NCBI GenBank assembly: GCA_002362735.1
Contig: DEUU01000178.1
Coordinates: 1-6,273, forward strand
Length of the DNA: 6,273 bases
Direction: 5' to 3'
Origin: Dehalococcoidia bacterium UBA3254
GTDB lineage: Bacteria > Chloroflexota > Dehalococcoidia > Dehalococcoidales > UBA3254
Shown here: piece after piece, positions 1 to 4,734 of the stretch
Layout of the letters: every line of letters begins with the position of its first letter
How positions within the stretch are numbered: the stretch's first letter is position 1
The notes under the pieces: model-generated
Database searches by the model: none
Told to the model about the DNA's origin: nothing
Seen by the model: only the letters and a program-made list of their open reading frames with translations
Made by a program: the position numbers and the translations under genes

Positions 1-47
1 AGTGGTGCGCCTGGAGGGATTCGAACCCTCGACCACCGGTTTCGAAG
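1..47 (-). repeat. Duplicated 3' half of tRNA-Arg (att-type direct repeat, distal copy)
   Basis: The 47 bases match 1010-1056 exactly. They hold the CCA end, acceptor 3' strand, T arm, variable loop, 3' side of the anticodon stem and the whole anticodon loop of the tRNA-Arg gene at 1012-1087 (tRNA part 3-47). Identity stops abruptly at the 5' edge of the anticodon loop: 48 onward reads tctttaataa where the intact gene continues accgatgctc. The D arm and 5' acceptor strand are absent, so this copy cannot make a tRNA. Family knowledge: tyrosine recombinases often cross over in tRNA anticodon or T loops and leave such a 3'-end duplication. The repeat may extend left of the window, because base 1 still matches. 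Confidence 0.88.
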
Positions 48-104
48 TCTTTAATAAAGCCTGTTTTTATTATTACCAAAGCTAACTTATTGTATATGGT
101 GTAC

Positions 105-191
105 CTAGTTTAGCCTCAAAAACATTTCATGTGGAATTCGAGCGGTAGCAAATGCGGTAGCAAAATTAGCCTTGATAACAGTGAAATTCAT
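105..191 (-). other. 28-codon reading frame joined to hicA by a TAATG overlap
   Basis: The ATG (189-191) shares one base with the hicA TAA stop (191-193), the same TAATG arrangement that joins hicB to hicA. The frame encodes 28 residues including FATAFATARIP, where a 12-base tandem repeat (units starting at 142 and 154) gives the repeated ATA. It could be a translated tail peptide of the hic operon or the C-terminal remnant of an integrase reading toward the att repeat, but no catalytic motif supports the latter. It may equally be chance. Confidence 0.15.
142..164. repeat. Short tandem repeat, unit GCGGTAGCAAAT
   Basis: GCGGTAGCAAA occurs at 142-152 and again at 154-164, one base apart, about 95 bases inside the left tRNA repeat. 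The inner word GTAGCAA recurs at 984-990, close to the right tRNA repeat. Placement at both ends suggests recombinase arm-binding sites, but the words are short and this is inference. Confidence 0.5.
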
Positions 192-406
192 TATAAATCG
201 TCAGGAGTTAGACCGGTTCTTTTTCCAATACGCGCGAGCATCTTCGGTCCAATTTCTTCACCTTCATGAAAAGCAAAGACAAAATCTGGCCAGCCTGGAC
301 GTGATAACACACGATGAGAAGAGCCCGATTGCCGTTTCAAAACCCAGCCAATGTTGAAAAGAGCTTTCAGGACCTTGTTTGCTTTAGCTGAAGACCATTG
401 GCGCAT
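191..406 (-). CDS. hicA: HicA-family mRNA interferase toxin
   Basis: This 71-residue protein matches HicA in length and sequence. HicA toxins are small dsRBD-fold ribonucleases that cleave mRNA and are neutralised by HicB. Visible signatures are the N-terminal helix, the GSSHR segment holding the likely catalytic His31, and the C-terminal stretch with HEGEEIGPKML and KRTGLTPDDL, typical of one common HicA subgroup. Its ATG overlaps the hicB stop by one base (TAATG at 404-408), so translation is probably coupled to hicB. The order is antitoxin then toxin, the reverse of classic hicAB. The frame is intact, so the toxin is presumably functional. It lies inside the tRNA-Arg-flanked segment, where it could act as an addiction or defence module. 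Confidence 0.9.
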   Translation of the reverse strand: MRQWSSAKANKVLKALFNIGWVLKRQSGSSHRVLSRPGWPDFVFAFHEGEEIGPKMLARIGKRTGLTPDDL

Positions 407-603
407 TATGATACAGCAAACACTTCGTTGATCTCCGGGATCTGTTCCCCATGTTCTAGTTTATCGGCTAGAACCCGTAAGGCCAACACCTGGGCTTTAG
501 AAATGGCTTCGCTCCGTTTTTTCCCGTATGCCATAACTCCAGGCAGCTCAGGGATTTCGGCGATCCAACGGCCATCATCTTCACGTTCAATTTCAATTTT
601 CAT
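406..603 (-). CDS. hicB: HicB-family antitoxin, short form
   Basis: This 65-residue protein has the HicB core: an N-terminal strand (MKIEIERE), then GRWIAEIPELPGVMAYG (residues 12-27), then a helix with EAISKAQVLALRVLADKLEHGE. HicB antitoxins bind HicA and block its active site. The protein ends right after the partial RNase-H-like domain, so the C-terminal ribbon-helix-helix or HTH domain of longer HicB proteins is missing and autoregulation by its own DNA binding is doubtful. The ATG at 601-603 has a weak SD (AAGGG at 613-617, 9-base spacing). A TATAAT box lies 43 bases upstream. The downstream hicA start overlaps its stop codon. Confidence 0.9.
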   Translation of the reverse strand: MKIEIEREDDGRWIAEIPELPGVMAYGKKRSEAISKAQVLALRVLADKLEHGEQIPEINEVFAVS

Positions 604-646
604 GAAAACCAGCCCTTAATACCTTGGTGAATCGAGATACAGACCT

Positions 647-675
647 ATTATATCATATGGTCAGTCTAAATTTAA
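647..675 (-). promoter_or_regulatory. Candidate promoter of hicBA
   Basis: On the minus strand a perfect -10 TATAAT (647-652) lies 17 bases from a weak -35 TTAAAT (670-675). The hicB ATG begins about 43 bases downstream. The -10 is convincing but the -35 matches the consensus at only three positions, so an activator or an AT-rich upstream region may contribute. Confidence 0.5.
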
Positions 676-763
676 CTTGATCGATAGGAAAACTAGCCTC
701 ATCGCGGCTCCTCTCGGCTTAACCAGGGTTTTATTTTTTGACAGCAAACGTTAAAATATCAGC

Positions 764-979
764 ATGGAAAAACGTTACTACAACATTGACGCTCTGAATA
801 AATACGGTATCCTTATTCCAACATGGGTAAATCCAGAAATTCTAGTAAACGTTCTAGCTGCTATTATTGCCCAGGAGCAAGGTATATCAATGGATTACGC
901 CTATAAGAAATATGAGAAAGAAATCAGGATAGCAGCTATTATGCAACATGAGGATATCCCAGCTGATGAAAGATGGTAG
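764..979 (+). CDS. Hypothetical 71-residue protein
   Basis: I do not recognise this protein. It begins MEKRYYNIDALNKYG, has a hydrophobic helix-like middle (EILVNVLAAIIAQEQ, about residues 26-40) and a charged lysine- and glutamate-rich segment (YAYKKYEKEIRI, about 46-57), and ends in an acidic tail. It has no signal peptide or clear membrane span. It diverges from hicBA and ends 32 bases before the tRNA-Arg CCA end, so it is cargo of the flanked segment. No Shine-Dalgarno sequence precedes the ATG. A perfect TTGACA at 738-743 has no -10 at normal spacing before the start codon. The composition looks protein-like, but expression is uncertain. Confidence 0.45.
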   Translation: MEKRYYNIDALNKYGILIPTWVNPEILVNVLAAIIAQEQGISMDYAYKKYEKEIRIAAIMQHEDIPADERW

Positions 980-1009
980 GACAGTAGCAAGATTTTCGAA
1001 GCCCAAAAA

Positions 1010-1056
1010 AGTGGTGCGCCTGGAGGGATTCGAACCCTCGACCACCGGTTTCGAAG
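1010..1056 (-). repeat. tRNA-Arg 3' half, proximal copy of the att-type direct repeat
   Basis: This is the exact counterpart of bases 1-47, lying within the intact tRNA gene. Its right end coincides with the first base of the anticodon loop (loop CTTCGAA on the minus strand, 1050-1056). Recombination between the two copies would excise a circle of 1,009 bp and leave one intact tRNA gene. Confidence 0.85.
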
Positions 1057-1087
1057 ACCGATGCTCTATCCACTGAGCTACAGGCGC
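1012..1087 (-). tRNA. tRNA-Arg (anticodon TCG), CCA encoded
   Basis: On the minus strand the 76 bases fold as a complete cloverleaf. The acceptor is GCGCCTG/CAGGCGC, the D stem GCTC/GAGC, and the anticodon stem TCGGT/ACCGG with loop CTTCGAA (anticodon TCG, plus-strand 1052-1054). A 5-base variable loop follows, then T arm GAGGG-TTCGAAT-CCCTC, discriminator A and encoded CCA. It reads arginine CGA and possibly other CGN codons. All stems are intact even though the 3' half is the probable integration target, so function is preserved. A T-run (1005-1010) follows the CCA and may aid termination. Confidence 0.97.
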
Positions 1088-1103
1088 GTTTAGATTCAAT
1101 AAA

Positions 1104-1133
1104 ATTATACCTGAAACAGGTAAAAATAAACAA
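1104..1133 (-). promoter_or_regulatory. Candidate tRNA-Arg promoter
   Basis: On the minus strand TATAAT (1104-1109) lies 18 bases from TTGTTT (1128-1133). The -10 ends 16 bases before the tRNA 5' end. The -35 matches the consensus only in TTG. A 15-base palindrome fills the upstream-facing part of the spacer and overlaps the -10. Confidence 0.55.
1108..1122. promoter_or_regulatory. Palindrome TACCTGAAACAGGTA in the tRNA-Arg promoter
   Basis: Six-base arms (TACCTG/CAGGTA) flank a 3-base centre. The site lies between the candidate -35 and -10 and shares two bases with the -10. A dimeric repressor bound here would block the promoter. No regulator is identified, and a chance palindrome is possible. 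Confidence 0.4.
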
Positions 1134-1302
1134 TGGCTCAAAAATATCCGGCTTCAACCTGTTTCGTTTACCTTCTGATACGTGGGTCTGACCAAAATAG
1201 TCATGAAAACTCGGTATTCATTCTCACCGGATGGACCAATCAAAATGCGCCTTTCTCATAGTAGAATGTAAATTTGGGTATCAAAATATGCTTTGTTTTA
1301 CG

Positions 1303-1308
1303 AGGAGG
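1303..1308 (+). promoter_or_regulatory. Shine-Dalgarno site that fixes the DJ-1/PfpI start
   Basis: A perfect AGGAGG sits 6 bases before the ATG at 1315. The same frame is open back to an ATG at 1231, which has no such site. The internal ATG is therefore the better start. Confidence 0.85.
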
Positions 1309-1314
1309 AAAGAT

Positions 1315-1857
1315 ATGCCTGTTAAAGGGAAGAAAATTGCCATATTGATTGACCAGGACTTCGAAGACGTCGAAGTCTCAGAACCTATGCAACATTTTAA
1401 AGATGCCGGAATTCAGATGACCATCGTCGGCAACGAGTCCGGAAAAAACTATACCGGAAAAATGAAAAAGGTAAACGTCCGGGCGGATACTACCCCGGAC
1501 CAGATGAATGTCGGTGACTACGATGCTCTGTTTATCCCCGGAGGCTATGCCCCGGACAAGATGCGTCTCCATCCGCAGATGGTCGCTCTGGTGAAAAAAT
1601 TCGCGGATTCGGGTAAACTTGTAGCGGCTATTTGTCACGGCCCGCAAATGTTGATTTCAGCTGGTCTGGCAAAAGGGCGCCGCATGACTTCATGGCCCTC
1701 CGTTGCCATCGATCTCAGGAACGCAGGAGCAACTTACATTGACGAACCGGTGGTAAAAGACGGCAATATTATTACTTCTCGTAAGCCGGATGATATACCC
1801 CAATTCTCGAAGGCCGTTATCGACGCTCTTGAAAAAGTTCCAGTGATAGCTTTTTAG
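1315..1857 (+). CDS. DJ-1/PfpI family protein (YhbO/PfpI-like cysteine hydrolase, deglycase or glyoxalase type)
   Basis: This 180-residue class I glutamine-amidotransferase-like protein matches the usual PfpI/YhbO length. The first strand KKIAILIDQDFEDVE carries Glu17 of the FED motif, PGGYAPD is at 75-81, and the nucleophile elbow AICHGPQ is at 105-111 with Cys107 followed by His108. Together these form the PfpI-type active site. SRKPDD at 155-160 is a conserved C-terminal motif. Family members have been described as proteases, deglycases that repair glyoxal-modified macromolecules, and glyoxalase III; the sequence does not decide between them. It is probably cytoplasmic, as no signal peptide is seen. 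The gene stands alone on the plus strand between two tRNA genes, which suggests a monocistronic stress-protection role. No clear terminator follows. Confidence 0.92.
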   Translation: MPVKGKKIAILIDQDFEDVEVSEPMQHFKDAGIQMTIVGNESGKNYTGKMKKVNVRADTTPDQMNVGDYDALFIPGGYAPDKMRLHPQMVALVKKFADSGKLVAAICHGPQMLISAGLAKGRRMTSWPSVAIDLRNAGATYIDEPVVKDGNIITSRKPDDIPQFSKAVIDALEKVPVIAF

Positions 1858-1973
1858 AAAGATTGACCCTCATAGTTCCCTTTTAGCACTGCCAACTTTT
1901 TGGAAGGCTTCCTCAGTGGAGTCTCCCTAGATATCCCGGCCAATTTAAGGTCAGTATGTAACATTTAGGTGCT

Positions 1974-2008
1974 GGTATGTTAAACATAGGCGGATGAAGA
2001 AACATACC
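1974..2008. repeat. Inverted repeats with competing pairings upstream of tRNA-Gln
   Basis: GGTATGTT (1974-1981) is an exact inverse of AACATACC (2001-2008). The inner part of the same left arm also pairs with the nearer ACATA in TATGTTAAACATA (1976-1988). The two pairings exclude each other. A related word TATGTAACAT occurs at 1955-1964. The block lies in the otherwise featureless stretch between the DJ-1/PfpI gene and tRNA-Gln. Confidence 0.35.
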
Positions 2009-2051
2009 CTGCCAAACTAATTGTGACCATAACACTAGGCAGAAACGATTA

Positions 2052-2081
2052 TTGATTTAGAAATGATAACAATGCTATAAT
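2052..2081 (+). promoter_or_regulatory. tRNA-Gln promoter
   Basis: TTGATT (2052-2057) and a perfect TATAAT (2076-2081) are separated by 18 bases. The -10 ends 12 bases before the tRNA 5' end, the spacing expected for a short tRNA leader. Confidence 0.7.
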
Positions 2082-2093
2082 TTCCTTTAGTAC

Positions 2094-2167
2094 TGGGGAT
2101 TAGTCTAGCGGTAGGACAGCGGACTCTGAATCCGTGAGGAGAGGTTCGAATCCTCTATCCCCAGCCA
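2094..2167 (+). tRNA. tRNA-Gln (anticodon CTG), CCA encoded
   Basis: The 74 bases fold into a full cloverleaf. The acceptor is TGGGGAT/ATCCCCA, the D stem GTC/GAC, and the anticodon stem GCGGA/TCCGT with loop CTCTGAA (anticodon CTG, 2126-2128). The T arm is AGAGG-TTCGAAT-CCTCT, followed by discriminator G and encoded CCA. It decodes CAG glutamine codons. It stands alone and is flanked by unrelated genes; no duplicated fragment is seen in the window. Confidence 0.97.
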
Positions 2168-2226
2168 GTTTATTAGATTCAAAACCTGCTAAAATCACCC
2201 CAATCATTGATAGTACTTCAAATAAT

Positions 2227-2258
2227 TTTGTAACAAATTCTGGAAAAAGTGTTACAAA
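2227..2258. repeat. AT-rich inverted repeat between tRNA-Gln and the response regulator gene
   Basis: TTTGTAAC (2227-2234) and GTTACAAA (2251-2258) are exact inverse 8-base arms around a 16-base centre. The repeat lies between the convergent 3' ends of tRNA-Gln and the minus-strand regulator gene, so it could act as a weak bidirectional transcription end. It has little G+C and no clean T-run, so it is not a classic terminator. Another GTTACAAA occurs at 3177-3184, past the end of the mmgE/prpD-like gene. Confidence 0.4.
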
Positions 2259-2287
2259 TATTCAGAGCCATAACCCATCATCCCCTT

Positions 2288-3004
2288 CTATTTGACATCA
2301 TCCAGGGTAATTAAGCCGATTCTTAATCCGGTGACGAGGGCCTCAGTCCTTGATCTGACATTTAATTTGGAAAAGATACTGACAAAATGCCCTTTTACAG
2401 TACGCAGGTTAAGGTTCAACTGCTGAGCAATCTGCTTGTTACTCATACCTTTGGCAACGAGTTGAAATATTTCCATTTCCCTGGCAGTGAGAACGTCACT
2501 GGCGGCCGGTGTCGAAGGTTTCAAAGGATAACGCAGAGCGTGCATCAGGAGTCTATTTTTAACTTCGTCGGAAAAAATAGACTCTCCGGACATGACGGCG
2601 CGAATGCCGTGAATCAGCTTGTTTCCAAGAATATTTTTGGTAAGGTATCCGGCCGCCCCGGCTTCGAGAATTTTAAGAATGTGCTCCGTATCATCATGCA
2701 CGGTTAGCACGAGTACCTCTATCTCCGGCCACTGTGCTTTTATTTCTCTGATGGCGTCCAGTCCATTCAATTTGGGCATGGAAATATCCATGACAATGAC
2801 GTCCGGAAGGAGTTCCCCGGCAAGCTTGACGGCTTGCAGACCATCTTCCGCTTCTCCCACTACCTCTACATCAGGCTGGTTTTTAAGGTGCATGGTAAGT
2901 GAATCCCGCACCAGAGGATGGTCATCGGCAATCATGACTCTTATTTTTTCTTCACTAAGCGGATTATTGGTATTCATAATTCTTACCGGATTGTAACCTG
3001 CCAT
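2288..3004 (-). CDS. NarL/FixJ-family response regulator (receiver plus LuxR-type HTH)
   Basis: This is a 238-residue two-domain DNA-binding regulator. The receiver (about 21-140) has the acidic pair Asp27-Asp28 in IADDHPLVR, phospho-acceptor Asp73 in IVMDISMP, switch Thr101 in LTVHDD and Lys123 in YLTKN. The LuxR/GerE helix-turn-helix (about 170-232) reads LTAREMEIFQLVAKGMSNKQIA, with a recognition helix near LNLRTVKGHFVSIFSKLNV. Phosphorylation by a sensor kinase should alter DNA binding, but no kinase gene is in the window, so it is an orphan here. The start is uncertain: ATG at 3004 and ATG at 2977 (loss of 9 residues) both lack a good SD. If the candidate promoter just upstream is real, its start point lies very close to 3004, which slightly favours 2977. 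All key residues are present. Confidence 0.93.
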   Translation of the reverse strand: MAGYNPVRIMNTNNPLSEEKIRVMIADDHPLVRDSLTMHLKNQPDVEVVGEAEDGLQAVKLAGELLPDVIVMDISMPKLNGLDAIREIKAQWPEIEVLVLTVHDDTEHILKILEAGAAGYLTKNILGNKLIHGIRAVMSGESIFSDEVKNRLLMHALRYPLKPSTPAASDVLTAREMEIFQLVAKGMSNKQIAQQLNLNLRTVKGHFVSIFSKLNVRSRTEALVTGLRIGLITLDDVK

Positions 3005-3017
3005 TATCTTTGTGGTG

Positions 3018-3045
3018 ATTTTAACATAATCGGGATATTTTTAAA
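3018..3045 (-). promoter_or_regulatory. Candidate promoter of the response regulator gene
   Basis: On the minus strand TTTAAA (3040-3045) and TAAAAT (3018-3023) are 16 bases apart, just before the gene. The hexamers and spacing resemble the candidate promoter before the mmgE/prpD-like gene (TTTAAA-16-TATAAT). The region is AT-rich, so a chance match is possible. The rest of the 3005-3222 spacer shows only a 10-base palindrome AAAACGTTTT at 3127-3136. Confidence 0.3.
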
Positions 3046-3222
3046 AACATTCATAGCGTGTTAATGATAACAATAAAGGCATGAGGGATACCCGGTAAGT
3101 GGAAGGGGATTATTTAAACAATGAGCAAAACGTTTTTAAGAAACTCAAGCTGAATTACGAAGTTCGAAAAAAGCATGTTACAAAGGGATGACTGCCTGTG
3201 GCTTCAGAATAAGTTCGCGGTC

Positions 3223-4620
3223 CTACCCCAGGAGACTGGCAAGTTGTCCGGTATTCTTAACCTTCTCCAATCTTTTTACGAGTGATATCACTTTTTCCTG
3301 ATTCTCCTCGGGGATTGGACGAATCGAATGGCGGCAGCATTCCTGGAATTTTGCAACAATTGTGTCAAAATTCATGGGGTTTCCTACTGTACCGAATGCG
3401 TCGGATACTCGTTTGGAGTATGTTTTCCCATTTTTGGTTTTTATATCGACCGCTGCAGGCGGGAATCCCTGTTCGACGGCCATGGTCATATCGATACAGG
3501 GGAAAACTTTATGTACCAGATCTCTTATTTTCTTATTACCCAGAGCCTCGGCCGAAAAGTTTCTGAATCCAACGTCTCCATAAACCAGAGCGCTGGCTAC
3601 GCCCCAGCAAACGCTGAATTGTGTCTCGATAATATTCTGTGGATTCTGCTTTCTTTCGACCGGGTTTCCCAGCAGACCATAATCTTGCGGAGACAGCCGT
3701 ATCGTAACATCCAGTATATCATCCGGCTTTATTCTATTTTCTTTTGCCAGGCCCAGAGCGGCTTCCAGGGAGGCATGCTGGCCATGACAGCAGGGGAACT
3801 CCTTTTGGCTGGCCCGCGTTCCCGCGAATGTCTTGCCCAAATCCATGGTCAGCATCCAGGGCAAGTAAGCGCCGTCACAATAAAGTACATAATAGTTATC
3901 AGGGTTGGAGGCCTCCAGGAAATCGGTGGCGCCGGTAAATCCTTTTTCCGCCATTAAAGCGCTGAGGATGCCGCCCCTGGCGGCGAATCCATTACTGAAC
4001 CCTTTCAGCATCGCACCTGCGCGCATCCCGGCGGCGTCACTGCCTGCCCCGCTCATCTGGTGAAAAGCCAGGAAAAGGGTGCTTTGAAGTTGGGCCTGGT
4101 CCAGTCCAAGGATTTTGCCTGCGGTCGCTGCGGCACCGAAAAAATTGCAGGTAGCCCGGATGCGGTTGTCGGAGTTGCGTCCGCAGGCCTGTTTGATGCG
4201 GCAGTCCAAATCATATCCCAGAGCGATGGCGGCAATCAACTTGCGTCCATCGATATTGCCCTGTCGCTCCGCCATGGCGAATGCCACGGGAACAATAACG
4301 CATGAAGCATGGAGATTAATCCAGTTGACCATAGTATCATCGTAGTCAAGACGTGAACCGGATATGGCATTGATAAAAGCGGCTTCAGGAGCCGTGGCTT
4401 TTCCACCAAAACCCAGGATGGTGCTCTCTCCATTGCTGCTTGATTCTTTGATCATATCAGCCAACCGCGTCATTTCTCCGTCAATGCTGCAGGCGGAGCC
4501 GGCTGCCGTTACTCCCAGAGTATCCAGAATTTGTTTCCGGGTGGCTTCAATGACTTCCTGCGGCAGAGAATCATAATCGGTCTCAGCCAAATACGCGGTC
4601 AGTTTTTCCAGAATGCTCAT
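3223..4620 (-). CDS. MmgE/PrpD family protein (2-methylcitrate dehydratase-like)
   Basis: This 465-residue protein has the full length of the MmgE/PrpD family. That family includes 2-methylcitrate dehydratase, cis-aconitate decarboxylase and iminodisuccinate epimerase. Visible landmarks are the early helix ILDTLGVTAAG, the conserved GSRLDYDDT (about 88-96), NLHASC (102-107), the glycine-rich AMLKGFSNGFAARGG (203-217) and KEFPCCHGQHASLEA (273-287) in the region holding the family's lysine and histidine active-site residues. The ATG at 4620 is chosen because GGGAAA (4627-4632) lies 6 bases upstream; the in-frame GTG at 4626 would abut that SD. It follows the SnoaL-like gene by 114 bases with its own candidate promoter. 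No methylcitrate synthase or lyase is nearby, so the substrate is unknown; a dehydration, epimerisation or decarboxylation of an organic di- or tricarboxylic acid is the family-level inference. Confidence 0.9.
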   Translation of the reverse strand: MSILEKLTAYLAETDYDSLPQEVIEATRKQILDTLGVTAAGSACSIDGEMTRLADMIKESSSNGESTILGFGGKATAPEAAFINAISGSRLDYDDTMVNWINLHASCVIVPVAFAMAERQGNIDGRKLIAAIALGYDLDCRIKQACGRNSDNRIRATCNFFGAAATAGKILGLDQAQLQSTLFLAFHQMSGAGSDAAGMRAGAMLKGFSNGFAARGGILSALMAEKGFTGATDFLEASNPDNYYVLYCDGAYLPWMLTMDLGKTFAGTRASQKEFPCCHGQHASLEAALGLAKENRIKPDDILDVTIRLSPQDYGLLGNPVERKQNPQNIIETQFSVCWGVASALVYGDVGFRNFSAEALGNKKIRDLVHKVFPCIDMTMAVEQGFPPAAVDIKTKNGKTYSKRVSDAFGTVGNPMNFDTIVAKFQECCRHSIRPIPEENQEKVISLVKRLEKVKNTGQLASLLG

Positions 4621-4654
4621 CTTCACTTTCCCATCAGCGATAAGATTACGCCGG

Positions 4655-4682
4655 ATTATATTTTCAATCCAAGCAATTTAAA
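4655..4682 (-). promoter_or_regulatory. Candidate internal promoter of the mmgE/prpD-like gene
   Basis: On the minus strand TTTAAA (4677-4682) and a perfect TATAAT (4655-4660) are 16 bases apart, 35 bases ahead of the ATG at 4620. This would let the gene be transcribed apart from the upstream thiolase-epimerase-SnoaL group. The -35 lies inside a near-palindrome (4670-4688). Confidence 0.5.
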
Positions 4683-4688
4683 TGCTTG
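4670..4688. promoter_or_regulatory. 19-base near-palindrome overlapping the mmgE/prpD-like -35 (operator candidate)
   Basis: CAAGCAATTTAAATGCTTG has six-base outer arms CAAGCA/TGCTTG and only one mismatched pair inside. It covers the candidate -35, where a dimeric repressor such as a TetR or GntR type could act. The regulator is not identified. Confidence 0.45.
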
Positions 4689-4734
4689 TTCGGTTCTCTA
4701 CCCCTGAAAGCCAAATCTATTACTTGATCTTTTT

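Larger units (their letters stand above)
1..1056. mobile_element. Candidate tRNA-Arg-integrated mini-element or island remnant carrying hicBA
   Basis: The boundaries are the two copies of the 47-base tRNA-Arg 3' repeat (1-47 and 1010-1056), 1,009 bp apart. The intact tRNA sits at the right end with its 3' end facing into the element, which is the geometry expected of integration into a tRNA 3' end. Cargo is a hicB-hicA toxin-antitoxin pair on the minus strand and a 71-codon plus-strand reading frame. No integrase, relaxase or transposase is recognisable, so the unit cannot move by itself. It may be a deletion remnant, a passenger mobilised in trans, or the first unit of a tandem array extending left. 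The repeat is seen directly; mobility is inferred. Confidence 0.6.

Noticed and set aside
887..1157. Minus-strand frames of 84 and 72 codons running through tRNA-Arg
   Set aside because: They translate the tRNA gene itself, a common false call (the APVAQWIEHRSSK-type peptide).
1231..1314. N-terminal extension of the DJ-1/PfpI frame by 28 codons
   Set aside because: The internal ATG at 1315 has a perfect AGGAGG at ideal spacing and begins exactly where family proteins begin. The extension has no SD and a non-family sequence.
1901..1912. GGAAGGCTTCC mini-palindrome after the DJ-1/PfpI gene as a terminator
   Set aside because: A 5-base stem with a 1-base loop cannot form a hairpin, and no T-run follows.
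2387..2996. Plus-strand frames of 106 and 125 codons
   Set aside because: They are antisense shadows of the response regulator gene.
2062..3074. 12-base word AATGATAACAAT repeated at 2062-2073 and 3063-3074
   Set aside because: About one AT-rich 12-base match is expected by chance in a window of this length, and no flanking similarity is seen.
3328..3957. 209-codon plus-strand open frame
   Set aside because: It lies antisense within the well-supported mmgE/prpD-like gene, shows no recognisable motifs and has no SD, so it is a shadow frame.
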